DNA of 64,000 bases, from NCBI GenBank assembly GCA_027924585.1, contig BSBM01000372.1, positions 7,919,001 through 7,983,000 of the forward strand, in the 5' to 3' direction. This document shows positions 11,990-24,000 of this stretch, piece after piece (position 1 is the first letter of the stretch; each line of letters begins with the position of its first letter). This DNA is from Larix kaempferi (taxonomy: Eukaryota; Streptophyta; Pinopsida; Pinales; Pinaceae). The notes beneath the pieces were generated by a model. It searched no databases. It was given only the letters and a program-made list of their open reading frames with translations, and was not told the DNA's origin. Both the position numbers and the translations under genes were made by a program.

Positions 11990-14020
11990 TTTTTCCATTG
12001 ATGACATCATTGGAATTGGCATATTGCGTTTGATGACCTCATTGGAATTATCATACAAGTTTAATTAGATGACCTCATTGTCCACTCTAAGCTCAGAAAA
12101 GGACCACTTTCAACACCTTAGGCAAGTTTTTCCACATTATCGCAAAAATGGTATATCTTAAAATCCCGCCAAATCTATGTTTGGAACCACTTTTGAGAAA
12201 CTTCTTGGACATGTAGAGTCTGATGCATGAATCAACATTGACCTAAAAAGAGTGAAATCTATCCAAACTGTCCTATCCCTATCTTCCAAGAAAGGGATTC
12301 AAGACTTAAAGGGAAAGATCAACTTTGTACATAGTTTTATTCCAAAATTTTCCTGCATAATTAACACTGTGCACCATCTGCTTAAGGTTCCCGGTTGACC
12401 AAACATTCTATTGGGATGAGAATGCTAAAAATTCATTCATTGATATCAAGAAATATATCACTTCAACCCTTGTGGTTGATACTCCTGATTTTAAAAAGGA
12501 TTATGTTATTTACACAAATGCTATAGACAAGGCCATATCTTCCATTCTCATGCAAAAGAACCAAGATATTTTTCAACAACCAATAGAATTTATGATTCAA
12601 ATCCTTTCAAAGGATGCTATCAAGTATTCCTTGATCGATAAACATCCCTATTCCTTGGTAAAAAAAATAGAGAAGTTTAGGTATCTCATTCTCGATAAGC
12701 ACACATAGGTAAAAGTGCCTTTGCTTACTGTTAAATTCCTAATGTCGCTACATGGCATAGGAACAATGCCCTGATTTCCTTGAATACAATGATCATAGGA
12801 GGTTGAGGCTGGAAGATTGAAAGTGTTTTATCCTTGGATACTTTTTATTTCATAGGTCTCTCGATGGGATTCTACTATGTTGTATTGAAAAGGAAATGGC
12901 TAATTGAATGATTGAAACTCTTCATGGTTCCTCAAATGAAGAATTGCATATTGGAGGATGTTTTCGTGGCACAAGGATAATTCTCATAAGATTCTTAGAA
13001 TTGGTTATTACTAGCCCAAAATTTTCACTTACACATTTAAATTTGTGCAATCATGTGATGCTTTTCAATGTGAAATAGGGAGATTGAGGCAATCTGCTAT
13101 GCCTTCTAAACTTGTCATTACCTTTTATCCTCTTGCAAAGTGGGGCATGGATTCCATTGGTCCCATAAATTTGCCTTCCTTAGCTGGGAATATCTTTATT
13201 TTAATTGCTTCAAACTACTTCAACAAATGGTCATATACTATTCTCTCGAGAATGCTGCCGATGATTAGGTGATAAATTTCCTTGGAACCAACATATTTTC
13301 CAGATTTGGAATCTCATCAGGAATCATGCTTGATAATGGCCCAACCTTTATTTACACTAACATTGCTCAATTCTATAATATATTAGGATTTCAACATTCA
13401 TTTTCATCCTCCTATTATCCGGTAGGGAAATGGATTGGTTGAGTCCACCATTAAATAGTTGGTAAAGTTTTTGAATAAAACCTTGGAGGATAAGCCAAGA
13501 TAGTGGGATGTACAGTTTCCTTACACCCTATGGCATGATTGAACCATGACCAAAATTATCATGGGTGCCAATCCTTTTCAGCTCCTTTATAGTCAAGAGG
13601 TTGTGATGCCTATTGAACTACAATTGGCTTCATTTATACTTTCCTTCCAAGATGAGAAATTGAAGGAGTATGATCTAATGCAAACATGTCATTATGTTCT
13701 TGCTTTAGATGAACAATGTCAGCATGCCTTGGATAAAATGGAGAGAAGAAGCTAATCAGTTAAAAAATATTTTGATAAACATGCCAAAGTTGAAACCTTT
13801 TAGGTTGGTCAAGGAGTATTATTGTGGGATGCTACTTATTCTGATAAGGGAAACCATTCCATGTCTCAAAAATTGTGGTTTGGACCATCTGTCATTTATG
13901 CAATGGTGGGTAACAATTTATACCTCTTTCAGTGATAGTGATGGCATGCTCCTTTCCTACACTACCAATGTATATCATTTGAAACACTACTTTGATCCTA
14001 ATTCAGGGCCAATTTAGTCA
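11990..14020 (+). pseudogene. Ty3/gypsy pol relic: RT end, RNase H, integrase (Tat/Athila-like)
   Basis: Several frames must be joined to follow this decayed polyprotein. 12,055-12,190 holds the RT active-site region ('LDDLIVHS') and the following thumb. 12,472-12,708 is the RNase H region. 13,045-13,272 has the integrase core start with 'KWGMDSIGPI'. 13,290-13,440 has 'IMLDNGPTF' and 'YYPVGKW', the second Asp block and the YYP..G motif. 13,546-13,755 continues with 'ANPFQLLYSQEVVMPIE', and the end reads 'LKHYFDP'. The order and the LKHYF-type C-terminus match non-chromovirus plant Ty3 elements; no chromodomain follows. RT before the active site, PR and gag are absent here, so the copy is 5'-truncated. 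Stops and frameshifts are numerous and the copy is non-functional. Confidence 0.8.
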
Positions 14021-14595
14021 TAAATAAATCAATCACTAAAAGAATTTTGTAGCATTAGTTGCTGTGCCGCTTGATTCCTTTACATCCATTTCCTTTTAAT
14101 GATTTCACTAATTTCTTTCTTTGCATAATTATTTTCTTGTCTTCCTTGTCCACCTGGTTTTTACTTTCTAAAGTTATTTTCTTATTCTGGCTTTATATGA
14201 ACACTCAAAAAGGATTTTTGATTACTTGAGTTACTTTACTCAATGTACACCATTGTAACTAGTGTGCCTTAAAATACTAGGGATCTGACAAAGCTGCAAT
14301 GTGCTAGTAGAGGTGAATATTTGAGTTTCTGACAACTAATCTATCTATTGCCGAAAGATGAGGTTGAATACAAGTCATTTTCAGCAAGACTAAAGTTTCA
14401 GACAACCTAGTATTGGTAAGACAAACTTGACTCCTAGTATTCCATGAAAGGGACCAATTGTCAACTAGAATTGTGAAAACTCTTATGTATAGTCGTATAT
14501 CTTGAAATTATGTAGAGTCGAATGTGTTCAATATAACCCATACATTTTTGTTCTTTTGTCAAGTTTTTTCAAGTCCTTTCCTGGTTCAATTTTAT
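14021..14595. other. No gene seen; 3' side of the Ty3 relic
   Basis: T-rich sequence after the integrase end. It probably belongs to the relic's 3' untranslated region, but I found no PPT or LTR start. Confidence 0.35.
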
Positions 14596-14601
14596 TTTCT
14601 T

Positions 14602-14814
14602 CTACAAAACTAGAAAGTCTAGCTTTGTCTTACTCACGTAGCCCTCCTTATAGAGTCGCCATTTGTTGATGCCTATGATGACATCTAGTGTGGATTTCAC
14701 AAAGTGTTGTGAAATTATGCTTGATATCTCCAACATTTCATCGAAGATCCCTTTAAATGTAGTCATACTCCCAATTGCCTCTCCATATATCTGTATGTTG
14801 TCTATCTTGGTCAA
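14602..14814 (-). pseudogene. Short minus-strand coding-like segment, family unknown
   Basis: A 70-codon ORF with balanced composition ('EAIGSMTTFKGIFDEMLEIS', 'IIGINKWRLYKEGYVSK') that looks more protein-like than neighbouring AT-rich ORFs. It is on the same strand as the decayed tract at 10.85-11.9 kb, and the plus-strand pol relic lies between them. They may once have been one minus-strand gene or antisense ORF. No function can be assigned. Confidence 0.35.
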
Positions 14815-14823
14815 AGGGGGAAC

Positions 14824-15096
14824 TACCTGAAAATAGATTATGGGAAACTAAATAAGTAGTCATCATATCTTTGTCATCACATTATGATTGTTGGATGGTT
14901 AGCTGAAGAATAAGTGTGTTGGCAGAGGATCTTATAGACTGGTGCATGTCTCATTAATTACCTGAAATAGATCATGGGAAACTAAATAATTAGGCATCAT
15001 TCTGAGTCATCACATTATGATTGTTAGATGGTTAGTCGAAGAATACGCGTGTTGACAGAGCATCTTATAGACTGGTGCATGTCTGGTTAATTACAT
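14824..15096. repeat. Tandem duplication, 136-bp unit
   Basis: 'acctgaaaatagattatggg ... ctggtgcatgtc' (14,824-14,959) recurs at 14,960-15,096 with scattered substitutions, including the internal 'gtcatcacattatgattgtt'. Noncoding. Confidence 0.75.
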
Positions 15097-16255
15097 TTGA
15101 CATTGGTATCAAATTGTTGTATTTATTTGCAAAATAGAACGAAAAGAAATGGCGCACTCTTAGTATCCTTGCTGTGTGGTGTAAAATGTGGTGCACTTTA
15201 CATTTCAAAGCTTGTCAGGTAGTAAAGGTTTTCAGGCTACTATATGGAAATACAAACATATTAAAAGGTGAACTACCCAGTATGCATCATCCACATGATA
15301 CCTTTCTCGACCTATGTCTAGTAGGTAGGCCGTGCAAAAAATCAACTACCAAGCGCCCAATACCGTCACTATTATTGCTTGACTGATTTATGTAGCTTCC
15401 ATGGTTATATTCACCTATGGTGACTTGTGTACGATCCATGTGGGATATTATTATAAAAAGAATAGTTTGTCATCGCCATAGTGGTAACCGTGGATATACA
15501 GGAAATTTTGATGCATTTGATTTCACGTAAATTTATTTAAAATTCTCCTGCGATGCATCAAGTGATCGTGGATTGTTTGAGATAGTGGATGTATGCCGCA
15601 TGGTCACAACTCATGCCTTGGGGCTTCCTTTACCATTGCTTGCGCACCTTGAAACTCTCCCAGTGTATTTGGTAAGATAATGCAATGATTTGCATTGGGA
15701 AAAAAGGTGAAATGGTTTGTTGTTTGGCTCGAGGTTGGCTTGGCTTGGCTATTGTTTCTCAATTTATTTCTACTTATGAAAGTGAAATGAGTGGTTGTGA
15801 TATCATTCTCTAAATTTCCTTTGATAATGATTGAGTTACATCATGAGGACAATTAAGATTTTCTTGACATGTATCATCCATAGAATAAAATGGCATCTTT
15901 GCGATGTTATGTGGGGAGTTGGTTGTATAAATTTTTTCTTAATCTGATGATGTAATTGCTTGTTCAAGTAGGAGATATAGTAGGGGACAGGAAAAAGGGA
16001 GCAGCATGTTTGGAAGGAAGGAATAGGGAAGATATTAATATTCTCCATGTATTTTGATGTCGATTCTAATGAGTTTATAGAGCTTTCCCAAACTGGCCAC
16101 TTGTTCTTGGGAGCCCCTCCTATGCAACCTCCTTTGTCAAGGCCTCAATCTGAATTGTAGCCTCACCCAACCATAGTGTATATGCCTCCACACCCACGTG
16201 TTGGCAACAATGGATGGGGTTTTAAGTCTCCTTCTCCTCAAAATCAAAGAGCTAG
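15097..16255. other. No recognisable gene
   Basis: Stop-rich on both strands. ORFs at 15,174-15,386 (plus) and 15,836-16,048 (minus), 70 codons each, show no known motif. Lies just upstream of the 5' LTR at 16.5 kb. Confidence 0.35.
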
Positions 16256-16510
16256 TTGGGACCCCATATCCCAAAACCTTCAATCCACCCATCTATTTGT
16301 TCTACTTCTTCCAGAAATTGGCCCAAACCCCAGAAATCTATAAATATTTCTGAGAAACCCAAGGAACTTGAGAACCCATCTTATGAGACACCTCCTCCTA
16401 TCAAGATCGAGGGGAAAGAGGCTATGAGCATGATGAAAGTTACAACTACTGGGGCTAGTGGAAGTGGTCATGGAAATGGAAAAAGCACTCTTTTGAGGAT
16501 CTCCATCTAA
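16256..16510 (+). other. Proline-rich coding-like fragment, possibly retroelement gag
   Basis: An 84-codon ORF rich in P, S and K ('SISTSS'-like and 'ETPPPIKIEGKEA' segments, then a Gly/Ser tail). Proline/serine-rich low-complexity sequence is common in plant Ty3 gag N-termini, but no gag core or knuckle is present. It ends 33 bp before the inferred LTR start at 16,543. Weak call. Confidence 0.25.
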
Positions 16511-16542
16511 ATTTTTTATACTTAGATATGTTTCAAGTTAAT

Positions 16543-17556
16543 TGTTGTTATACCTCAAAGTTACACTTCGAGCCTTAGTGTCGCATCTTCGTGACATATG
16601 ACCTAGCGACGCTTCCTCCTAATATGTGTTGTACCTTGGTGGATCCCTCCTTGGTTTTATCTGGACACCTAGGAAACATATCCAACCTCTTATGGTCGAA
16701 TGACAGCTCAATGGACCAAGTGTCACCTTGATTGACCTTTTTTTTCCCTAATTTCCGTGGCCTATCCATAGACCAAGACGCGAAAATACCATATTTTCGC
16801 GTGTTGCATAACTACTGGGGCACGAAAATGGCAACATTTTTGCACTATGCTCAGCTTCCAAGGCACGAAAATCCCATAACAGCCTTTGTGCATGGATTTT
16901 GGATCTTCAACTTTTGAGAGATTTCCTTGGGATTGGCACACCTGATTCAATCTCAACTTGCTCTCCATGTTTAGCCTTGTTGATCCACTAAACTCTCATT
17001 AGATCCACCTTCCTCTCCCTATGATTAGCTTCCCAAGTGCTATAAAGAAGAGGCCATCTATGACCCAAAGGGAGGACTACTTAGGGCATCAAACCTATGA
17101 TCCTAAGGTATTTGCAGAGATAGCTAAAGGGAAGAAGCTTTGGAGCTGGAGGTTACTTGGACATCAAGGAACTCTTTGTAAGAATCTTCAAGTTTCTAAT
17201 AAATAATAACTTTTCTTGTTTCCCACTTTGTGTGTAATATGTTTCAATAATTTCCATGCAGTGTATTCAATAGAATTTAGATCTAACTTGTATTTCAAGG
17301 TATTTGGAAGATCGCTTGTTTATCTTTGTTTGATCTTGACAAGCACAACTTAGGAGCTTCAAGACTAAAGCTGGAAGTGAGACAAACGTTTGATTTAAGG
17401 TGAGTGGCATTCATCCTTCATTTTCAAGTACGTCTAATCTTGATGTATGACTTTGATTTTGGATTTCAAGGGTGCATTTGTTACGAGCTGTCTTAGGTTA
17501 CTTTGGTTTAAGCTAAGAGAACTTCTTCTTATCCGTAGGGAGAAAGTTCTACCACA
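16543..17556 (+). repeat. Probable 5' LTR of the split Tat-like Ty3 element
   Basis: It begins 'TGTTGTTATACCTC' and ends 'TCTACCACA', six bases before a 'TGGCGACTCC' primer-binding site. The TG...CA ends, the length of about 1.0 kb and the position directly before the PBS support an LTR. The matching 3' LTR is not in the window, because the element's RNase H end is truncated near 47.36 kb. The start could also be 16,546. Inference rests mainly on the PBS. Confidence 0.5.
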
Positions 17557-17561
17557 TATTT

Positions 17562-17576
17562 TGGCGACTCCATTGG
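17562..17576 (+). promoter_or_regulatory. Primer-binding site of the Tat-like element
   Basis: 'TGGCGACTCCATTGG' begins with the obligatory TGG that pairs with tRNA CCA. It is the form seen after the LTR of several plant non-chromovirus Ty3 elements. It is followed by a long untranslated leader and then gag, as expected for a plus-strand element. Confidence 0.55.
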
Positions 17577-18839
17577 TTTTATCCAGTTTTTAAATTGATT
17601 GTGAATTTTGGTTTTTACTTTCATTTACACCCTCTTCTATGCACATTCTTCATGAGTTGATCTCTGTTATTCAATTGAGCCTCAATATTTAGTCCCCTAG
17701 GTCTGCAAAACCTTAGAAAAATAAAAATAAAAATTTTAAAACTCGCCCTTTATTTTCCCATTGTAGATTTTCGCGGCTTGCCTACACATACCAAAGCAAA
17801 AATACTAATATTTCCGCGCCCCACCTGCTGTGCAAAACGCGAAAAATTGGTTATTTTCGTGCCTGGGCTGCCTAGAGACCTGTGAAAATTCTTTGTGAAA
17901 GCTAATTTTTGTTTTTTTTTGTAGTTCATATCATTTGGTTTCTGACCTTCTACCCCAGCTTGCTTTTGCTGACAGTGGTCAGAATTCTATGACCTGCATG
18001 ACTGCACTACATTGCTTGCATTTTGTTTCTCTTTTAGAACATTTGAAACCTTTGCTTGATTTCAGGATTGCTTTGTAGACACTTTCAGGGGATTAACAAC
18101 TAGGTCATTGTTTTCAATATTGCCTACACACCTATCATTCACTGTACTTGGTCTGCACATTCACCCCTATATCCATTAGCAAGGATGCAAGTTATCTTGG
18201 TTTACGTCATTCATTTTTTAGCTTTTGGATTTTATGAGTTTATATGACATAGTAAATAGGTCATTTACCTTCTTGACATATTTGCAAATATTGGTCATTT
18301 TTGAACATTCAAGGTCATATTATCGCATGCATTTTAATCCTTTATTACAGTATCGGAATGATTATAGTGTTTTCAAAAAGCATCTTTACATCTTTTTCAT
18401 AAATTGATATTGAAAAACTTTTTCGAAGCTCTCTTTCTTCCTAGTTTAAAAGATCAAAATTGTTTTGCATTTAGAAGATGTCTCTCTGCTTTTACTTGTC
18501 ATGTACTTTGCTCATTAGAAGTAGAGAAAGATTGTTGGATTCATTCACTTTGAAAGAGTACTTTTAGTTTGACACATAAAACGAAAAATACAAATTGAGT
18601 GGTTCCATCTTTGAGAAAGTTTGCATTTGCATTTTGCTTTTAGGATTTAAGGACTCTCTCCTTACTGTAGCTATCTATTCATCGAAGAGAAAAGCATATT
18701 TGATTCATTTTCATATGCATGTTTTGAGTCAAGTCATCACACCATCCAGTTGCACTTCCATTTACCTAATTGAGTAAGATGACAAACCACTAAAATTCAT
18801 CTCCCTAACTCAACACATCTTAACCTCACTTGAGGATAT
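17577..18839 (+). other. Untranslated leader of the Tat-like element, first part
   Basis: No conserved coding on the plus strand. A C+G patch near 17,765-17,880 ('ttttcgcggc', 'aaaacgcgaaaa') resembles a patch inside the LTR at 16,780-16,870. A long leader between PBS and gag is usual for this lineage. Confidence 0.4.
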
Positions 18840-19480
18840 AAAACAATTTGTTAGTTAGGTAGGACACCAGGGATAGGAATCCAAACAATTCCCCCTTGTC
18901 ATTTTCATCTAAAACATAGTTGTTTTCCTCTAGGGTACTAAAATCCTCTTGTACTTAGTGACATAGTCATCGACCAATTTGTTGGGAGGGCCTCCCGTTT
19001 CATGGGGGTAAGCAGTGAGGACAGGTTCCAGATGGACTTTGTGGAATATTGCACTCCACTTAGCGCCTAAGGACATCTATCCATTGTCTTCCTTGTATTT
19101 TCCGTATAGGTGATACAAGGGCTCAAAGGCAGAAGCTCTAGTTAACCTTCTCGGATGTGTCATGAATGAGGTAGCTTAGTGACTTTTCTTCTAGGGATAT
19201 TTTACCCAGGATCCCTTTCGGTAGATGGATATCCTTGCACTTTGGTCTCTCATTTCATATTGTTTGACTTGGATTTCATCACCTTGGGAAGGATACGATC
19301 TGTTGAGGTCTCCAGATCCTAGTTAGGAAGTTTTTCTGCTATTTCATCTTTTAGAGGGTATTTTTTATTTTTAGTACTGCTTGTTGGAATTCTGGCCATT
19401 TTGTTATAGCTCGCTTACTGCGACACCGGTCCCAGTCAAATTTTTTGAGCTTGATCTTTTGGCCCACGAGCCTTTACTTT
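18840..19480 (-). pseudogene. Antisense coding-like tract inside the element's leader, family unknown
   Basis: Minus-strand translation, switching among frames, gives a largely continuous protein of about 200 residues: 'KKFDWDRC', 'AITKWPEFQQAV', then 'LSYLIHDTSEK', 'ASAFEPLYHLYGKYKED', 'MSLGAKWSAIFHKVHLEP', 'HETGGPPNKLVDDYV' and 'ENNYVLDENDKGELFGFL'. At least three stops or frameshifts interrupt it. The composition is globular and unlike noncoding DNA. Some Tat-lineage plant elements are known to carry additional, sometimes antisense, ORFs outside gag-pol. That is the most economical reading, but I cannot name a domain. It could instead be a captured host fragment. Confidence 0.5.
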
Positions 19481-19568
19481 TCCTAGCTCCCCTTTTGCAC
19501 ACCCGGTTTCTCTAGGGTTTTTGAGTTCCTTTTCATGAGACTTTCTCCAGAACACTTCATCTAGGTCC

Positions 19569-21002
19569 ATGGCAGATCAATGAAAAATCACGTAGGAAAC
19601 AAGGGAAGAGTCCCAAGATAGTAGCTCTGGTTATATGATCTTCAAATTCATGCATACCCACTCCCTCTACTAGCAGACGAGCTGGCCGGGGGACCGTTGC
19701 ATCATCAACTAGTACAACACCACTAGCTGCTATGGTGCCCTTAACACATACCGCAGTTCCCAAGACTAGTACTCTTCAGGAGACTAGTACTATTCCAGAA
19801 CTTAGTACGGTAACTGAAACTAGTGCACCACCTCACTCCACTACTGTACCAGAAGTCACTATCGCAGCAGAAACCACTTTATCCACTGATGTTAGTGTCT
19901 CCCTTTCAACCGTTGTTCTACCGGAAAATATTGTTCTTCCAGGGACTAGCACCACCTCACCGATGCTATTTGATGTCCCTGGAGGATACATCAAGATTAT
20001 TGAAGAATCCGAACCCCTACCTCCTATACAATTCCACTTAGCTACTGACTTTAGCCAACCTCCTCCACCTTGGGGAACCCCACCTGTTATAACTTCTTCC
20101 CCGAGCGTACGTAGCTATGATATTGGATCTTCTAGTAATCAAACTTTTAGAATGCCTTCCCTTGACCTTCCTTCAGCCGACGAAATTATGGCATCCATAC
20201 GAGCTGAAATGGTAAGTATAGCCAATGAACAAGTGGAAACGGAGGCAATTAGGCATGAAGCAACTCGAATACTAGCTACAGTCTCACAATACCCTCTCAC
20301 ACCTACTTCCCAAGAAGTAATCCCTTGTGATTCTCCAACACCCCGATCTTCATCCCGTGATACCACTTATGATGAATCATATGTAGGTCGATCAAGACCC
20401 ATGTACTGGACCCAATCAGACTCCTTCCCTGATATCTCAAGGCCGACAAAATTTTTTGATCCAACCTCTTCCTTATCAAACACAAATATGGGCCAAGCCC
20501 TCGATGATTTTCACACTCTTTCCATACCCATGCAATTAATGCCCAAACATCCTCTTCGACCTTCCCCACATCTATTGCAAGAAATTTTTTTTGGTACTTC
20601 TTCAGGGAATACTCCTACTATGAGGACAAACCCTACTTTCTCACCATCATCTTTACCATATGGAACTAGTGCACCATCATCTTCACAAGTAGGCCCCACT
20701 CGTGTAGCCACTCAACCTGCACAACCCAGCTCTTCTAGCATGCCTGTTGGAATACCATCTATTCCTAATGTTCAAACACCCAATGTGACTGGAGGTCAAT
20801 CTTTAGCCACAATTTACACTATTTCTAGAGGACGACTGTTTATTGGAACCACAAGTGGACCTAGTAACCAACCTCCTCCATCTGGATCATCTACCATGTG
20901 GGGACCACATACCTCACTCCTGGGAGGACAACCATCTGTTAGTGCCCCAAGTGGGACCAACCAAAAACCTCCTCCATCGGCATCATTTGCTCCGCGGGGA
21001 TC
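19569..21002 (+). pseudogene. gag: gag N-terminal part of the Tat-like element, Ser/Thr/Pro-rich
   Basis: A probable initiating ATG at 19,569 is followed by an early stop. From 19,732 an open frame runs about 423 codons into the solo LTR at 21,003. Residues 1-90 are a low-complexity series of 'ETST', 'PEVT' and 'STVV' units. Then come 'DVPGGYIKIIEES', proline-rich 'PPPPWGTPP', a helical stretch 'IMASIRAEMVSIANEQVETE', and a long S/P/Q-rich tail. Such extended N-terminal regions precede the gag core in large plant Ty3 elements. The frame is broken by insertion of the 4.8-kb LTR; gag resumes at 25,839. Confidence 0.65.
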
Positions 21003-24000
21003 TGTAACACCCCAAAATTTGTAAAAATTAAATTTTTTTGATAATAGTAGTAAAGACAATAATAATTATGCGGAAATAATTAATTGTTATTTATATTTAT
21101 AATTACTAAAAAATGTCCTACTGTTTGTCAACAAAAGTTTGTTACGAAATCAATTTACAATGGACTATTCCAGTTGTACTTTAATTAATCATGTCTTCTG
21201 CTGATGATGAAGGGGTCTTTGGGCTCCCGGGCTTACTTAGCTGCAAATGCTAAAGTCTTTTATCTAGGCACAGGTTCACAGGTAAGAGAAATTCCAGTCT
21301 TTGAAGTTTGTTAAGGTCTACCGCAATTAGCTGCATTTCTATTTAAGGATAATTTCAGGTATGACCTTCTATTTCGGAAGTACCTTTCGTAGGAAGTATA
21401 GTAACCTGTTGCTATGTCTATTCAAGATTACTATAAAAAGTCTGAATACTTGAAAAGTAGTAATAAAATGAACACACTATCATTACAAGCAAGAACGGTA
21501 CTATTTTCCTTTGATGAGAGTCAAATTCCAAAATAAAATAAAAAATACATCTTGGTAAGCAGCTATTCATAAATTGATGTAGCTAGAGTGATAATGATGT
21601 TATGCAGGTCATGAATTCTAAATCTTGACTTATGACGATGTAATTTATAATGGTTATGTGAAAATTACATGATGTAAGTGTAAAACATTGACACCGATAA
21701 AATGCAGTAACCTAAGACTCGATCCTCATACAGACAGTTAATAATATCAAAGTTACAATTACGTTCAAATGACTAGGAAGATACTGTCGTGTAATGATAT
21801 TCACATTATTTCCGGTTTATTTAATACTAGAGGATCCAACTAGAACTAAACTATTACAATGATCCTCTAACTTCCTCCTAGGTACAAAATGTATTAATTG
21901 TAGTATTTATGTGGAGTTAGGATTATCAAATAAAGTCAATCAATAGATACATGGCATTGCCCCATTGTACGATCATAATCAAACTCAAGATAAAACCTAT
22001 TGCATGGTTCATGTCATAATGTAATTTATAAATCTACAAACCAAATAATAATATAAAAATTGATGCTATTATCTATAAAATATGCTAACAAGAGCTTGTA
22101 GAAATTACACCTTCGAACTATCATTACAAAACTTCATCCTAATGTTGATGCAAAACTTTTTGAAATAAAAATAGAATTGCTCTATAGTTACTATGTACCT
22201 GCAATAATACCTTGACATGTAATTCAATATGCAAAAATATGATAAACAATGAGAAATGATCTAGTCTTCCATACGCCATGATATGATAAATAATTGCTAT
22301 GATTTTCAATATGCAAACCTAGCTAGACTTTTAGCACTTAAAGGTTTATAACAGAGCTATAGCAATTGTACATCTTGCATTTGAGAAAACCATGATGTTA
22401 AAAGCTATGCTACATGGGTAACTAATACCGTGGGTTTTTTTTCTTTCAACTAAGGGTTTCTAAAAGTGTCGACTTATGAGTGTATAAGGGTTCTCTCAGA
22501 GAAATCATGTGAATGTTTTTATGTCGCCCATGTGAATGTATGAAATGTAACACTACTAGCTAACGTCGACTATGCACAACAATGTCATAAACCATGTATT
22601 AAAATATCCATTATATTGAAATGATAAGAGATGTGATGACGGGGAAAGCCCTGTCGTGGCAGGTGCTACGATTGCAATGAATGTTGGTGTGAGAAGGGTT
22701 CCGGTACATCACCCAACTAAGTCTGAGCATTGAATTATCCAAGCCATCACACTTAAGGAGGGTGTGAGTGTGCACCACCGTGGCTAAGAGCACATGAACG
22801 AGCTCGTTGAAAGGGTGACATGATTCATAGCTGCAACTAGCTTTGCCCATTGGGCTGTTGACTTGGAATCATCATGGGTGAAATGTTAAGAGAGAATTTA
22901 ATGCAGTGGATGCACGTCTTCCAACATTGGGGATGGGTGAAGTTCTGTCGTTGATATTAATGGATCTCGACCGTTGGATAGTGACCCTAGCTCTTTGCCA
23001 TAAACGATGTTTGAGGTGTCTCTTGGACTTCATTTCACTTGTTGGGTTTCGAGGTAGATGGCCGCTACTATGCAGGGTTTGGGGAGGATGGGATTTCGAA
23101 ACTGAGACCTAACAATGTGTTTTAAGAGCTTGTAACAGAGTAGCTTCACGGGTAAGTGCAGGGTTTTTCAGGTGGTTGCTTGCAGTTTTCGGAACTGTAA
23201 CCTCTTCATAGTTTTGTGATCGTGAGTTGAATGTTGTAGAGGATAACTTTGGTACACAACCTTTGAGTTGTTCCCATGGTAATACCTGGTTCTACCGGGC
23301 AGGAGTTTGTTGTGCCCTCCGGGTTAGGGATAAAGCCTTAGGGTTGTTGGAAACACGACCTCCCAGTTGTTTGATGAAGAAGTCTTAACCCAGCCGTAGA
23401 GTGCTGGAAGCTCAGAGTTCGTGTTGTTTTCCTCAGTTTGTAAGGTGCTTCGCTCAGGGTTCGTGGCTACGTTCTTCGAGCTATCCATGGTTGTTTAACT
23501 GTCTCATTTCCAGGTAAAGAAAAGCCCATGTTTCCTGCAAAACTCAGTTCATAATCTTCTATTGATTTTAAGAAAAAAATTAATGTTTGTAATGCAATGC
23601 AGGGTTCTTGTAATGGATTAACAGCCTTGCTCCCTGTGGAAGATGGATGCCGAGGACTCCCTTGTCCTGGTAAGTCTCGGGTTCATCCACAACCCTGGAC
23701 TCATCGGCAGTTGACATGTTTTTTTTTGTTTTAAAGGAAGTAGGGTTCGTAGATAGTATTGTTGTTTTTGGGTGTCGCTGCGGCTTCAATGCCTGCGTTG
23801 TATAAACATGGCTCTATTGCCATAGCAACTTGCAAAACTTTGTTTTAAGGGTTTGGAAAGTCATGCGACTTGGGAAAAGTTTAACTTGGTTTCAGTCGAT
23901 GCATTCGCTGTAACGTTTTGTGGCTTTAGTGTTGATAATTACTTAGAATACCGTGGTTTATCCTAGATGCAATCATAGTTTAAAATGTGTCTCAGCAGGG

